A stretch of 64,000 nucleotides of DNA from Armigeres subalbatus (lineage: Eukaryota > Arthropoda > Insecta > Diptera > Culicidae), in contig NC_085139.1 of assembly GCF_024139115.2 (NCBI RefSeq), positions 14,169,533-14,233,532 of the forward strand. The letters run 5' to 3'. Of this stretch, positions 31,036-42,699 are shown in pieces; the stretch's first letter is position 1; each line of letters starts with the position of its first letter. Both the position numbers and the translations under genes were made by a program. Under the pieces are notes generated by a model. That model was not told where the DNA came from. It did no database searches and worked only from the letters and a program-made list of their open reading frames with translations.

Positions 31036-31611
31036 TGTCTATCTCCACTGCACTGCACTCCGGTAAACTTATTCCTCGCAAGAAATACGGTTCTGATTTT
31101 CTTATTTCGCACTATCAGACTGCGTGAAACCGACAACTAAACTGTCTCTACGCTCATCACACTGGTTTTATTCGAGTGGGCTATTTATGACGATCTTGGA
31201 TGAGTGTTATCTCAACTTCTCAACCGCTCAATCTAACGGGAGCATCGTGATGGATAGGTTTATCATCGGACATGAGTGGATCAAATTAGGTACCTCGGCT
31301 TTTATAGCAATGATCATCATATTCAGCCGACTGTGAGTAGTATATGGCAAGTGGTCGCTGTGGGATGATATCGTGTCGTATCAAAATTTCATAGGCTCTT
31401 GGAAGCAGCTTGCGCCCAGCGGGGCATGCAATGAGGCATGCGGCGCGATCGATCGACGGTTAACAACGATCAACCCGATGATTTGTTGTGCTGTTGTTCG
31501 TGTTGGATATAGTGTAGTGGTTTGACATTGGTTCCGCACTTAACTCAAACTTCTCTGTCGGTTGGCAAGGCGGTGAGCGCAATCCGATGCTCGGTACGCG
31601 AAAGTAATGAT
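31036..31611. other. Unassigned DNA
   Basis: Between the truncated R1 element and the tRNA-like repeat. No convincing gene; a 70-codon open frame at 31124-31336 has no recognisable features. Confidence 0.35.
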
Positions 31612-32080
31612 TGTTTTGAAAACTCATATGTGAATATGTACGTTATGTGGAAGATATTGATTTGGAAAATGTATTGGAGGTAACTACTTTCCCTTCGATG
31701 GGACTCGAACCCATGACCCTACAGTACGCTAGACTGGTGCTTTAACCAACTAAGCTACGAAGGACCTCCGTCGGCCTTCGCAACCTAGAGGCTACTGAAC
31801 GAGCTCGAGATTCTCAAATTGGACGCATAGTCAAATCACTCGCAATCCATTTCTCAAGCCATTTCTCAAGCCTTCCACATGTGTATAGTACATGTCCACA
31901 TTAGAGGAGCGTGAGTATTTAGAATGTCTGGCGGCTATACACATTCTTCATCAGCAACTGTACTGATCAAGTGAGGTTGTGTAAGCTATTTGCCAGTCGG
32001 TCGTCAAGCTCAGACCCGACCGCATTGCGTAGGCAAGAGCACGCAACTAAGGTTCAGTTCAATCAAAGTTAATTGCCTAT
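31612..32080. repeat. Repeat with tRNA-like core, copy 1
   Basis: About 470 bp with relatives at 41808-42060 and 62829-63330. The shared stretch runs from AAAACTCAT...GGAAGAT through the tRNA-like core. Beyond it, a block with CTTCATCAGCAA near 31950 and GAGGTTGTGT is shared with copy 3. Family boundaries are uncertain; it abuts the copia remnant that starts near 32137. Confidence 0.6.
31691..31765 (-). repeat. tRNA-like sequence (cloverleaf, loop reads AGC)
   Basis: On the minus strand: 7-bp acceptor stem (TCCTTCG with CGAAGGG, one G-T pair), 4-bp D stem GCTT/AAGC, an anticodon stem with only four good pairs (CAGT/ACTG) and a 7-nt loop CTAGCGT, and a T arm ATGGGTTCGAGTCCCAT containing a pol III B box. 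Imperfect anticodon stem and repeat context argue for a tRNA-derived repeat core rather than a working tRNA gene. Confidence 0.6.
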
Positions 32081-32136
32081 TACGAGTAGTTTCTTAGCAT
32101 TGATAGGGTAGCGCTTGGTTACTACAATCTTCAACA

Positions 32137-32785
32137 CCCCTATTTATCGGCTAATCATATATGCGACCTAAGTTTACGGAATCGTCTTGCTTCCAAGGGT
32201 GTTGTAAAGGTGTTAGCCAGCTGTTCTCTTGTTCCAATAGGTTCAACGTTGAATGTTCCAGCTAACACGTGGTCTCGCAAAAAATAGTGCCTTATATCAA
32301 TGATGTTTTTGCACGTTTGCACTTTGTGTTTTTGGCCATAGTATCTGGACGTTTCACTCATTGCCACACGCCATTCGAATATATAGAGCTCAGTTATTCT
32401 TTGATTCCTGTTGTCCAACTTTCTTCATCAGCTCGACCAGAAATCTCATCGAAAGTTAGTGGGACATCCCACACTACCTTTGGTTGTTGTTCTGTTGGGT
32501 TTGAAAATTTCTCCAGTGAAACAATCTCCAGGTGGCTTGCGCTCCCGTTCGCTATGCCTCGTGACCACCATATCAAGGTTCTGACCAGGATCTTGTTGCA
32601 AAGGAAGCCCGGTTGGATTAACTGACTGTTATTCAAGCAATCTTGGTAATGAATGTCTTCAACTGGATTTTCCCTGGACATTTTGCTCAAATGTTACTGT
32701 ATTACGAAGAACCGAATTATCAGCAGTATTCGTTTCGTCCAGCATATCCGAATAAGACTCAACCAACGGGGCTGTTAATCTATAT
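32137..32785 (-). pseudogene. Ty1/copia pol remnant with internal deletion
   Basis: The first part (32785-32394) resembles the spacer and start of copia RT (VPLTFDEISGRADEESWTTG). The second (32418-32155) is the RNase H end (KNIIDIRHYFLRDH...EQLANTFTTPLEARRF). The bulk of RT and RNase H is absent, so an internal deletion of about 1.5 kb or more is implied. ATAGGGG followed by TGTTGAAG at about 32145-32130 could be the polypurine tract and 3' LTR start. Confidence 0.75.
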
Positions 32786-32829
32786 GCTACAATAAAATAC
32801 AATAAAGTGGACGTTGACAACTACGGATC

Positions 32830-34025
32830 GTGTTGGATTCCTGGCTCGTGACCGAATTTGCGTGTAGAGAATGAAGGGCAAATTCTTCAACTATAGCCTG
32901 ATCAGCATCTATGCCCCAACGAACGATAAGCCTGATGACGTGAAAGATGAGTTCTATGAGATTCTTGATAAGCCCTACGGAGAGTGCTCAAAACAGATGT
33001 AAAGATTGTCATCGGAGATGCAAATGCACAGATTGGAAGAGAAAGTTTCTTTCGTTCTGTCTTTGGTACGGAAAGCATTCATTCCGTTACCAACGATAAT
33101 GGTCTGCGACTTGTAACCTTTGCTGCTGCTAGAGGGATGGCAATCTGCAGTACCTACTTCGTACGTAATAATATCGGCAAACACACCTGGTAACACACGA
33201 GTGGAGACACTTGCTCACATAGAGACCACGTGGCGATAGATGTAAGGTCCTTTAGAGGCCCGAACATTGACTCGGATCACTACCTTGTAGTTGCAAAAAT
33301 TCGGGCGCGACTTTCCAGCGTCACGAATTTACAAAACAACAGAACGATGCGTTTCTATATCCAACGCTTGTCTTTTGATGAAGTTGATTAACAGTACCAC
33401 CAGAAGCTGGACGAGCGGATAGGAGATGCCACCGGATCTGGCGACGTCAACAGATTGCGGGAAAATATCCACGAAGCTGTGACTACAACATCACAGGAAG
33501 TGTTAGGCACTGCACAGACGCCAACGAAATGGTTGGTTTGATGAGGAGTGCCATCGTGTGACAGACAAGAAAAATGCTGCTAGGAGTCGAATGCTAGTGG
33601 CTCGTACTCGTTCCAACAGAAAGCGGTACAGTGTAGCAAGGGCAGAAGAGAAACAAATCTACCACAGAAAAAAGGTAACACGAAGAGAGTGTAATAGCTG
33701 AAGCGCAAATGTCATGTATAATGTAATAGCTGAAGCGCAAATGTCAATAGCGCGCGGTATAAGACTGCGCAAGTGCCCGCTATGTGCAATGACCGAGAGG
33801 GGAATTTGCTGACAGACAAGGCTAGGTAGAAGGAGCACCTCGAAGATTTGTTGAACGGTGAAAATGAAGGTGTATTAAGGAGCAGGATGGACATAGTCGG
33901 CGACGGTCAAGCTGTGGAACCACCAACGCTGGACGAACTAAAGAAGGCTCTAAACGAGCTGAAAAACAGTAAAGTTGCTGGGATGGACGAGACGAGTCAA
34001 TCTTCTCAAACACGGAAGTGAGCAG
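32830..34025 (+). pseudogene. RTE-like endonuclease and linker fragment
   Basis: Plus strand: LISIYAPTND (32890), GDANAQIGRE (33010), TNDNGLRLVTFAAARGM (33090-33140), DSDHYLV (33270), then a linker to LDELKKALNELKNSK (33930-33970). Many stops and shifts. The fragment stops before the RT, where a minus-strand RTE copy begins. A 24-bp stretch (GTAATAGCTGAAGCGCAAAT and four bases) is duplicated at 33692-33740. Confidence 0.72.
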
Positions 34026-34044
34026 CTACATCAATCATTATTTT

Positions 34045-36750
34045 GTTTATTCAGACTAAGGCTGAAGTGGCCTGATGCAAACTAGAGGTGGGTGGCTCAC
34101 ATTGTCTTCTCTTGAACCTCTTCCTATTATGTACTTCGTCATCGACGTGTTCATGACTAGTCCGATACGCTTAGCTTCTCTCTCCAGTCTGATGTAGGCT
34201 TCCTCCATCTTCTCAAATTTACGTGCTATAATATCTATGTCGTCGGCGGAGCCAAATAACTGGACGGACCTATTGAAAATTGTACCACTCGTGTTAATCA
34301 CTGCTCTTCGTATTACTCCGTCCAAGGCGATGTTGAATATGTTGGCTGGAGAAAAGGAAACGCCCTCACTAAGAATAAAAATACTAGAGTTTCCTCTCAC
34401 TCCACGGCAGGCTACTGACTGAGTTGCAGTTCTTTTTATTCAACAATAGGTTTATACAATACAACCATAACAATATTCCTTAATCTACCCAAGAGCAACT
34501 ACAACCAACTGGCGCCTGCTTCCTATCCATCTTCGATCTACAGCGAAGCGGCGCACACTACCTGATATTCTAACACTCCTCCTTAGTATGCACGCCTCGC
34601 AACTCTCCTGTCTCCACCTAACACTGAGTCTCTAGTACTGAGCTCGCCTCGCTGAAACAATTCCTTCCAGTACAAATCCATTGCCCGTACAAATGGCCTC
34701 CACTCCGATGTTTGTACGACAACCTCTCCAGCACATGCGCCTGCACAAGTGGCCCGACTCCGAAGCTTGCACAGCGCCTCTCGATGCTATGCCGACCAGC
34801 TCCTGAATGTTCCGATTCAAAGTTCCTCCTGGACTCCTGCTGACCAGCTAGCATCCTACCGAACGTTCCAACCTCCTGATGAATTCCGTCCGGCGCTATC
34901 CAAGACTTACGTGGCTGATCTATGATCCCACTGCGCCACGCGCCTTATGCGGCCAATCCATAATCCCACTGCGATAACGTCAACGGTCATAACATCCCAC
35001 TAAGACGGAGAACGGGAATCGTTCCTGGGCCCATAACTTGCTGGGCAGAGTAAGGGAACCCCCTCACGAAGAACAACAAATACTCCCTCTCACTCCATGG
35101 CAGGCTACTGACTGATACTTCTGCCAGTAGTTGCAGTTCTTTTTATTCAACAATAGGTTTATGCAATACAACCATAACAATATTCCTTAATCTACACAAG
35201 AGCAATTAGGTACAACCAACTGGCGCCTGCTTCTTATCTATCTTCGATCCACAGCGAAGCGGCGCACACTACCTGATATTCCAACAGAATAGCAGACACG
35301 AAAGACCATCACCTTGCCTTAACCCTCTGCGCGTTTCGAAGGGACTCGAGAATGCCCCTGAAACTCGAACTACGCACATCACCCGATCCATCGTCGCTTT
35401 GATCAACCGTGTCAGTTTATCCAGAAATCCGTGTTCGTGCATTACCTGCCATAGCTGATCCCGATCGATTGTATCATATGCGGCTTTGAAATCGATAAAT
35501 AGATGATGTATGGGCACGTTGTATTCGCGGCATTTCTGTAGTACTTGGCGAATGGCGATCACCTGCTCCGTGGTGGAGCGTTTGCCCATAAAACCCGCCT
35601 GGTACTGCCCCACGAACTCCCTAGCAATTGGTGTTAGTCGACGGCATACAATTTGGGAGAGTACCTTGTAGGCGGCGTTCAGCAATGTGATTGCGCGGTA
35701 GTTGCTACAATCCAGATTATCGCCTTTTTTGTAGATGGGACACACGACACCTTCCATTCACTCCTGCGGCAAAACTTCTTCCTCCCAAATCTTGGTAATG
35801 ACCCAGTGCAGCGCTTTAGCCAGTGCCTCACCGCCGTGTTTAAATAGCTTTTCTGGTAGTTGGTCAACCCCAGGGGCTTTGTTATTCTTCAGCCGGCCTA
35901 TCTCCTCCTGGATTTCCTGGAGATCCTGAGCCGGTAAAATTATGACCTGCGCGCGTTCTCCCAGGTCCATCACCATACTGCCATCTTCGTCTGCCACATC
36001 GCCATTCAGGTGTTCTTCGTAGTGTTACCGCCACCTTTGGATCACTCGTTAACGTTTGGATCACCCGATAAAAGGTTCCCGTTTATGTCCTTACACATAT
36101 CAGGCTGTGGCACGTGGCCCTTACGTGAACGGTTCAACTTCTTATAGAACTTTCGTGTTTTATTAGCGCGGTACAGTTGCTCTGTCTCTTCACGGTCTCG
36201 ATCTTTCTGCTGGCACTTTTTACTCTAGAAAATCGAGTTTTGTCTGTTCCGCGCCCGTTTATATCTTGCCTCGTTCGCCCTCGTGCGATGCTGCAGTAAT
36301 CTCGCCCACGCTGCATTCTTCTCTTCCACTAACTGCTCACATTCCCCGTCATACCAGTCGTTTCTCTGATCCGGGAGCACCGTGCTAATATCGAATATCT
36401 CTCCAGCCATCTTCAAGAGATGCGCACCTAGCTGCTCTTCCGTTGGGAGTGGCGGTTCCAGCTGCTGCGCGTATACGTTGCCGCCCAATGTTAAACCGCG
36501 GCGTCCGACTTCGACGCGTGTTGTACACCGTCGAGAGTTTTGAGCACAGGCATACTGCAACGAGGTAGTGGTCGGATTCAATATTCGCACTGCGGTAAGT
36601 GCGGACGTTCGTGATGTCGGAGAAGAATTTACCGTCGATTAGAACGTGGTCGCTTTGGTTTTCCGTTTCTTGGTTAGGTGATCTCCATGTATCCTTGTGG
36701 ATATTTTTGCGAGGAGAGACGGTGCTTCGGACTACCATTCAGTGGGAGGT
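34045..36750 (-). mobile_element. RTE-like non-LTR retrotransposon, family A copy 3, split by a copia-type TRIM
   Basis: Longest copy of family A in the window: endonuclease C-terminus ([26 protein letters not shown]) at 36690-36560, linker, RT entry, palm (35757-35300), then after the insert FGSADDIDIIA near 34240. The FADD box reads SADD, a likely inactivating change. The 3' end near 34045 has AATAAACAAAATAAT. A stop truncates the linker near 35760. The copy is missing its C-terminal domain, with an internal deletion near 34080. Confidence 0.75.
34340..35286 (-). mobile_element. TRIM-like non-autonomous Ty1/copia element
   Basis: Terminal direct repeats at 34340-34575 (236 bp) and 35039-35286 (248 bp) start TGTTGG or TGCTGG and end TAACA or CAACA. 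A 5-bp target duplication GAATA lies at 34335-34339 and 35287-35291. On the minus strand the 5' repeat is followed by GTTATGGGCCCAG, the same primer-binding sequence as in Drosophila copia. The 3' repeat is preceded by the purine tract AAGGAGGAG. The 463-bp interior has no coding capacity. It split an RTE copy cleanly. Confidence 0.93.
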
Positions 36751-36754
36751 TGCG

Positions 36755-36960
36755 AAGTTTATGCATCGTTGGCCGTTATCATTCGATAACGTTTGCTGGT
36801 TGGATGGCCTCATATGCCCAATCTACAAGAAAGGGCATATACTAGAGTGGACCAATTATAGAGGGATCAGCTTTCTGAACTCGGCGTACAAAATTCTGTC
36901 GCCGTCTCTCTGTTGGGTCTCTAGGCCTTCTATCAAAAGTTCTTTTTCGGAGTAAACCTA
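36755..36960 (+). pseudogene. RTE-like RT entry fragment
   Basis: Short plus-strand remnant encoding [35 protein letters not shown], the start of an RTE-type RT. It abuts the minus-strand copy ending near 36750. Confidence 0.7.
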
Positions 36961-37440
36961 TAGCCGTTCGCTACAACTATGTTGTACAAGAAAGGCAAAA
37001 AATGGAATTGTGATAAAGCACTACTAACAAAGATTTTTCAATTACATGATTTCATTAAGTCTGAGAGTTTATTCGAAGGTTCATAAACACACACGCATAT
37101 TTCAGTTTTCCGGAAGAGCTGAGAGTTCGAAATTCTCATGGTTCCGAAACATACATCAAGAGCTTTAGCTAGGTACTGAACGGCAATTATAAAGGTTATA
37201 ATAGTACTAGTTCCGATAATTATTGCATAGTCAAGTTTTTTTTTTCGCGGACATGTAAAACTGTTTAAACTCAATTCTGACTTTCCCTCATTACAACCTA
37301 AATTAAAAATTAAGAAATCACAGTTTTAATGTTTCTGCTGTTATTTACATAGTTTTAAGTCATTTTTAAAAATATATAACTAGTTTTGACTTTCCAAAGT
37401 ATGGTACGTTCCTCGGAACGTACACAATCAAAAATACGGT
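36961..37440. other. 3' flank of the GTPBP2-like gene
   Basis: AT-rich DNA containing the presumed 3' UTR of the minus-strand GTPase gene. A palindrome GTACGTTCC-TC-GGAACGTAC sits at 37404-37423, just past the stop codon. No canonical AATAAA was found close by. Confidence 0.4.
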
Positions 37441-39667
37441 TTAATTCACTTTCTGATTAAGCGGAAATACTTGCGTTACTTTTCCGATTCCCTTGCTGGT
37501 GCCCTCGCGGAACAACACTCTCATGCCCGGCCGCACGTACTCCGGATGCCGCACGAACCGGAACATCACCGACGCCGTCTGATTCGTGCGGATACCGTCC
37601 GTTTGCTCCATGATTCCCACGATGACGGCCGTCTGTCGGATGCTTCCGATGTGCATCGTCGTTTGGAAGCCTTTGTAAATCCTGGTCGCGTGGAACAGAA
37701 CCGATATACGAGCCTGCGGGTTGAAGTTGTTTGAAAAATATCATCGTTAGTTTGTGATTATGAATGTAATAAAACGAATTGGAATGGCCCAATGAGTGTA
37801 ACATAATTCATGGCGAGAAAAAAAAGCAAACGAACAATATCAGTGTGCAAGTTTCAGTTACTCAAACGTTTGAATGATCGAACACATCGTCGACCACGTC
37901 CTTGAATTGTAGTTAATTAGGATCTTTCTAACTAACTACAATACTACTACTAATAATTCCTATAGGAAGGAATATTAGTATGTTAGTTAGTTGTTGGATC
38001 TAGTTTCCCTTTGATAAAGTGATACGGCATACATGCCCAATGGCTTTTTCCAGCTCACAAGCTATCCGACTGCTTACCTGGAAAAAGTACGACCCGTAAG
38101 CGATGTCTTCCTCCTCATAGTCCGGCAGTATTACCATGCCTCGTCGCAGAGGTGGTATATCGTCGCCCGGGTAGAATGAAAGCGAAGCACTCTGTCCGGC
38201 TCGCACCACCCGACATGGCGCCTTGTTGCGGTGAATGGTTTGCACCGTGACCGGCATAAAGGTCCCGTCCATCTGGGGCCCGATTCGCACCTGGATGTTT
38301 TCGGTGATGACGCCTTTGCACAGCAACCCGCCGACCACCAGGCCAACCTCGGCCACCTTGAATATTTCGTCAATCTGAAATTCGACCGGCTCTTGCTCGA
38401 GTCGTTCCTTCTCCGAGTTGCTGATGCCCGGGGACAGGACGTAAAGGTATTTGGTCAACAGGTCCAGCCCATCGCCAGTCACATTCGAAACACAGAAAAT
38501 GGGGACAATTTGCTCGACGTTCTGATGTGCGTTCGCGTTCAGCACGTCGTCTTCGTTCGTAACCTGATATGGCACTTTCCGATATCCAACAGCAGTTAAA
38601 AGGTTCTTCAGCTCAAACAATACATCGTCTGGTGGGATTAAATCGCACTTTGTCACTACAATCGAGAAGGACATATCGAGGGCATGGACAATGGCAAGAT
38701 GCTCTTTGGTCATGTTGCTAATGGTGCTTCCAGAACCGACCACGATGAGAGCATGATGTGGCAAATATCCGGAGAGCGCTTGTACTGTCGTTTTCAAGTA
38801 GCGCCGGTGACCAGCTAAGTCCATGAATGTCACCAGCTTTGTCGAACGGTCGCTGATCTCCTCAGCCGTCATCATTTCATTGTACTTGTAGTTAATTACA
38901 TTACCCTGCTGATCAAACCCCAAAGTTTCGTGGGAAATACATGACGTACGCCCAGTTTGAATCTCGTGCATGTGTCGGAACATATTAAGCCGTGCTCGTC
39001 CCCGGCCATTGTCGAATTCGCCCTGCGTCAGCACCCCAAGGAGAGTAGATTTGCCGGCATCAGCTCCACCAAGGACGGCGACCCGCACTTCAATGTTGTG
39101 CTGATCGTCGGGGATCTTTCGGACCAACACCTCAACAACCGATCGTCCAGCGGTTAGAGTTTTCCGTCGGAGAACCGACGTCGAGGCATCCAGTTTGCGA
39201 GCCATTTGGTTCAGGGTGTGCAACGAACAGTTCATGTCTGCATCGCTGAGTCCGTGCAACTGTCCGGAATCGGAAACTCCAATCTCGTAGATGGCTTCGC
39301 CGTTTCCCTCGCGTAGCCGCCACTTCATTTGCGTGACCAGATGCTCGAACCGCTGCTTGGATGGATTGATTAGCTTCAGTTTGTACTCGATGTTACCCAG
39401 TTGTGGTTCCGGTGGAAGGATATCGAGATCGAAGTCGATCATGGCTGTGCACGGCGAGTATTGATGCTGAACGAAGGGCTGATGGTTTTGTAACCGCGGA
39501 GGGATCGCCACTGACCGCTTTTGACTGTTGGTATTTTTGCTGAGCATTTCGTCGTACGACAGAAACATGTCCTCCTCGTCATCATCGTTGCTGTTGCTGC
39601 TATTGCCATTGAGATCGTGGTCCGACGTGGAAGCCGTCGGATCGAATAAATCAAAAAAAGAGCTCAT
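37441..39667 (-). CDS. GTPBP2: GTP-binding protein 2-like translational GTPase (GTPBP1/2 family)
   Basis: Two coding exons, 39667-38078 and 37713-37441, separated by a 364-bp intron (GTAAGC donor, CCGCAG acceptor), encode 620 residues (human GTPBP2 is about 600). After an acidic, Ser/Asn-rich N-terminus, the G domain shows P-loop GGADAGKST (200-208), switch I GRTSCISHETLGFD (239-252), DLAGH (283-287) and TKCD (339-342). EF-Tu-like beta-barrel domains follow and finish in exon 2 (HIGSIRQTAVI). GTPBP1 and GTPBP2 are known in mammals as GTPases that help rescue stalled ribosomes; the same role here is inferred from family. DLAGH in place of DTAGH is family-typical. An AG at 39691-39692 (minus strand CCAG) suggests an upstream 5' UTR exon. 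The frame is intact. Confidence 0.9.
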
Positions 39668-39692
39668 TTGGGTGTCGTTTTGGTGAATGGTC

Positions 39693-40640
39693 TGGAAATA
39701 TTTAGAAAAGAAAACGTTTTATTTAAACAATTGTTTTGTATTTTATATGAAACAAATATTCGAGACTTTTTGTATGTTTCAGGAAATGAAAGAAAAATAC
39801 AAATGACCGGGCTGTCTCAGCCAGAAGGGTGACTTCCCAGTCATCATATGTTGTAGAGGTGAATAGAATTAGAATAGAATGAATTTGGATGAGGAGTGAC
39901 AGCCTATAAAAATAATGCCAAGAGTCGGATGGTATTGGCTGATAACCGGTACAACAGGCAACGAAACAGTTGCGAGGTCGGTGTAGGAAGGACTCTAGAA
40001 AAGGTAACACAAAAAAAATGTGATACCTAGTTGAAGCGCAGGATGGAACATGGATTGGAGCGATATGCAGGAGTTTTACTACACTGTCCGTGCTAATGGT
40101 CAACTCCATGATTGTGAAGCTGTGGAACCACCTGTTGGAGAAAACGAATCGAAGCAACCAGTGCTCAATAACATAATTTATACGAAGAAAACCAATCAAT
40201 AAGTCTTCAGTTATCCGTCATTCATTTCAGTAAAACTTTGCTCGTCTTTCTAATTCCGAAAGATTTTTGGACCAGTTACAGAGGCCTTGTTCGGTCATGG
40301 AAGTAAGCAAAGAAACGATTGAATTATTTCAAATACATACTCGTTTGGAAATTCAAGGCGGAAATGCTGCTGACTCGAAACGACATGTCAAACTACATTA
40401 AAGATGTCGTTTATTCCGTGCCGATAGCTTGTTCGAGCCAGACGCTTGTTCTGAGTCTCATCGCGGATTGTTTACGGTAGTGTGATTGCTATTGTGTGGT
40501 GCGTATCCTACCTACGGATCCAAGCAGACTTATGGAGTAATGGTTAAAACGTAAGACACATCCACCGATACCACTGCAACGGCTGCTATTTCAGCTACCG
40601 TTCAAGTAAGTTATTATTACGACTCCATTTCCATTGACGA
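39693..40640. other. Upstream DNA with an RTE linker scrap
   Basis: Upstream of the GTPase gene. At about 39885-40145, plus strand, sequence parallels the linker of the RTE fragment at 33570-33910 (short codon blocks and 'GAAGCTGTGGAACCACC'), so it is a decayed retroelement piece. The remainder is unassigned and should include the GTPase promoter. Confidence 0.45.
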
Positions 40641-41807
40641 ATTGGGCTTTGACGTAGCTGATATGGATGATTCTGCGTTGGTACACGTTCCCGAAAACAG
40701 GAAGCAGTGGTCTACCCCGGGATCGCGCCGTAAGAAATCAAAAGTCATCCATAACAGATTGGCCAAACCTGAAGGCAATGGGGGATAAGTTAAAATCCCG
40801 AAGCAACCTGTTTCTGTCTTCACTGCTCCTTTGGATCCATATTGCAGCAGGACATTCCCGCCATTCCCGACATTTCCCTCCATCACTGCTAGAGATTCAA
40901 ACAGCCATCCAAAACATGAAATCGAATAAAGCCCCAGGGGTCGACCGCATATCAGCCGAGATGCTCAAAGCTGACCCCCATGACATCCGCTCAACTACTG
41001 CATCGTTTATTTCATAATATCTGGGACACCGCAACTTTCCCGGTCGACTGGATGCAAGGTATCTTAGTAAAGGTGCCCAAAAAGGGTGACCTGACTGTAT
41101 GCGATAACTGGCGAGGCGATTGTGCCACGTTTGGCCTAAAGTCGTTTGGCCTAATGCCGTTTGGCATAAGGTTGTTTGGCCTAAAGTCATTTGGCCTAAT
41201 GGTCGATTGGCCTAATGGTCGATTGGCCTAATGGTTGTTTGGCCTAATGGTCGTTTGGCATAATAGATACATATAGACGTAAATGATTGAAATATTTTGT
41301 TAAATATGAAATTCTTTTTGTAGGTGCAAAATAAAGCAGGGCTGGACGATAAATGCCGTTCAAAATAGTGACTTAGTGACCAACGGTGACGAAAAAAGTG
41401 ACCAAATAGTGACTTTCAGAAACAGAAAAAGTGACCAAATAGTGACTTTTGTATGAAATACTAACCAGGTAGTGAGCTGAGTTGCATTCGTATTGTTAAT
41501 GTGTAACTCGTAGTAGATCGGAAACTAGAGATATCATGTTTTTTCAAATCCTTATTAGAATGCTATCAGAAATCAAGAGAAGACAAACATTACAAAATCA
41601 TGAGGATTACTACTGCTGGCCGTGTGCATCTTCATCGTAACTAGGGAGAGGATGGATCTTAGCAGGGGACAACCGACTTGGCGACACCATCATAAATACC
41701 ACAGAGTTGGATAATGAGGAAGGTATTCGTTGGAACATCCAGAGGCTAACAATATGACCATGGTAAACCTTATTCCGTAACACACGGGAGCAGGTAACGA
41801 GTTACAA

Positions 41808-42060
41808 TTCAATCAAAGTTAATTTAATCGGGGATTAAACCACCCGACTTGGACATTAATTTACAATGTTGTGAAAACTCATAAGTGAATATGTACGTTA
41901 CGTGGAAGATATTGATTTGGAAAATGTATTGGTGGTAACCACTTTCCCTTCGATGGGTTCGAGTCCCATCGAAGGAAAAGTGGTTACCTCCAATACATTT
42001 TCCAAATCAATATCTTCCACATAACGTACATATTCACTTATGAGTTTTCACAACATTGTA
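41808..42060. repeat. Palindromic repeat with tRNA T-arm centre, copy 2
   Basis: The stretch 41861-42061 is a nearly perfect 200-bp palindrome centred near 41961. Each arm reads the downstream flank of the tRNA-like repeat (as at 31612-31690) and the centre is GGGTTCGAGTCCC. The flanking direct repeat AACGAGTTACAA (41796-41807, 42061-42072) suggests insertion as a unit. Confidence 0.7.
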
Positions 42061-42699
42061 AACGAGTTACAAGTTGTTACACTAAACCATGCTTATAATT
42101 TCAACAACGATTTTGAAGCAAGTTCTACAGCTTTGTGGTAATAAAGTTTAACATGCGCTCAAATTTTTTCGTGAAACTGCAGTTTGTGTATGAAAAAGGC
42201 AGAATGAAGTATAGCAAATTTTGCGCTATCTTTTACTATCGATCAAAAAATATTGTCTCGTCAAAATATATTCCCAAAAGTTTCACCATAGATAGATGAT
42301 TCAGCTGCAAGACAGTATGAAAAAGTGCTAGAACGATATTTTGGATTGGGCTTTCGCTAATTTTTTTGTAGTTAGACGTGTGAACATTCGCTTTCGCTCG
42401 TTGAAAAATTAACACGATTTTTCGGTTAAAAAGAAATAAAATGATCTAATCAATTACTAGACAGAGAATTATTTGAAATCACAAAGCTTATGAATCTTTA
42501 TAAGGAAAAATTGTTTAAAAAAAACTTAAAGAATCCAAAATGACATTTTTAAAATACGATTTTTAATAATTAAAAATAACATTTTTAATTGAAACAAATT
42601 TAAATACATATAGAGTCCATTTGCCATTTGTTTTTTCGAGACCCTGATCTCGGTTTCATTAAAACATCAACTCATATATAACATGAATTTTACCGAACC

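Noticed and set aside
31691..31765. A functional tRNA-Ala(AGC) gene
   Set aside because: Anticodon stem has a mismatch, body differs from insect tRNA-Ala as I know it, and the sequence is part of a multi-copy repeat.
42005..42040. CRISPR-like repeat pair around the palindrome
   Set aside because: Eukaryotic context; a single inverted pair without spacers.
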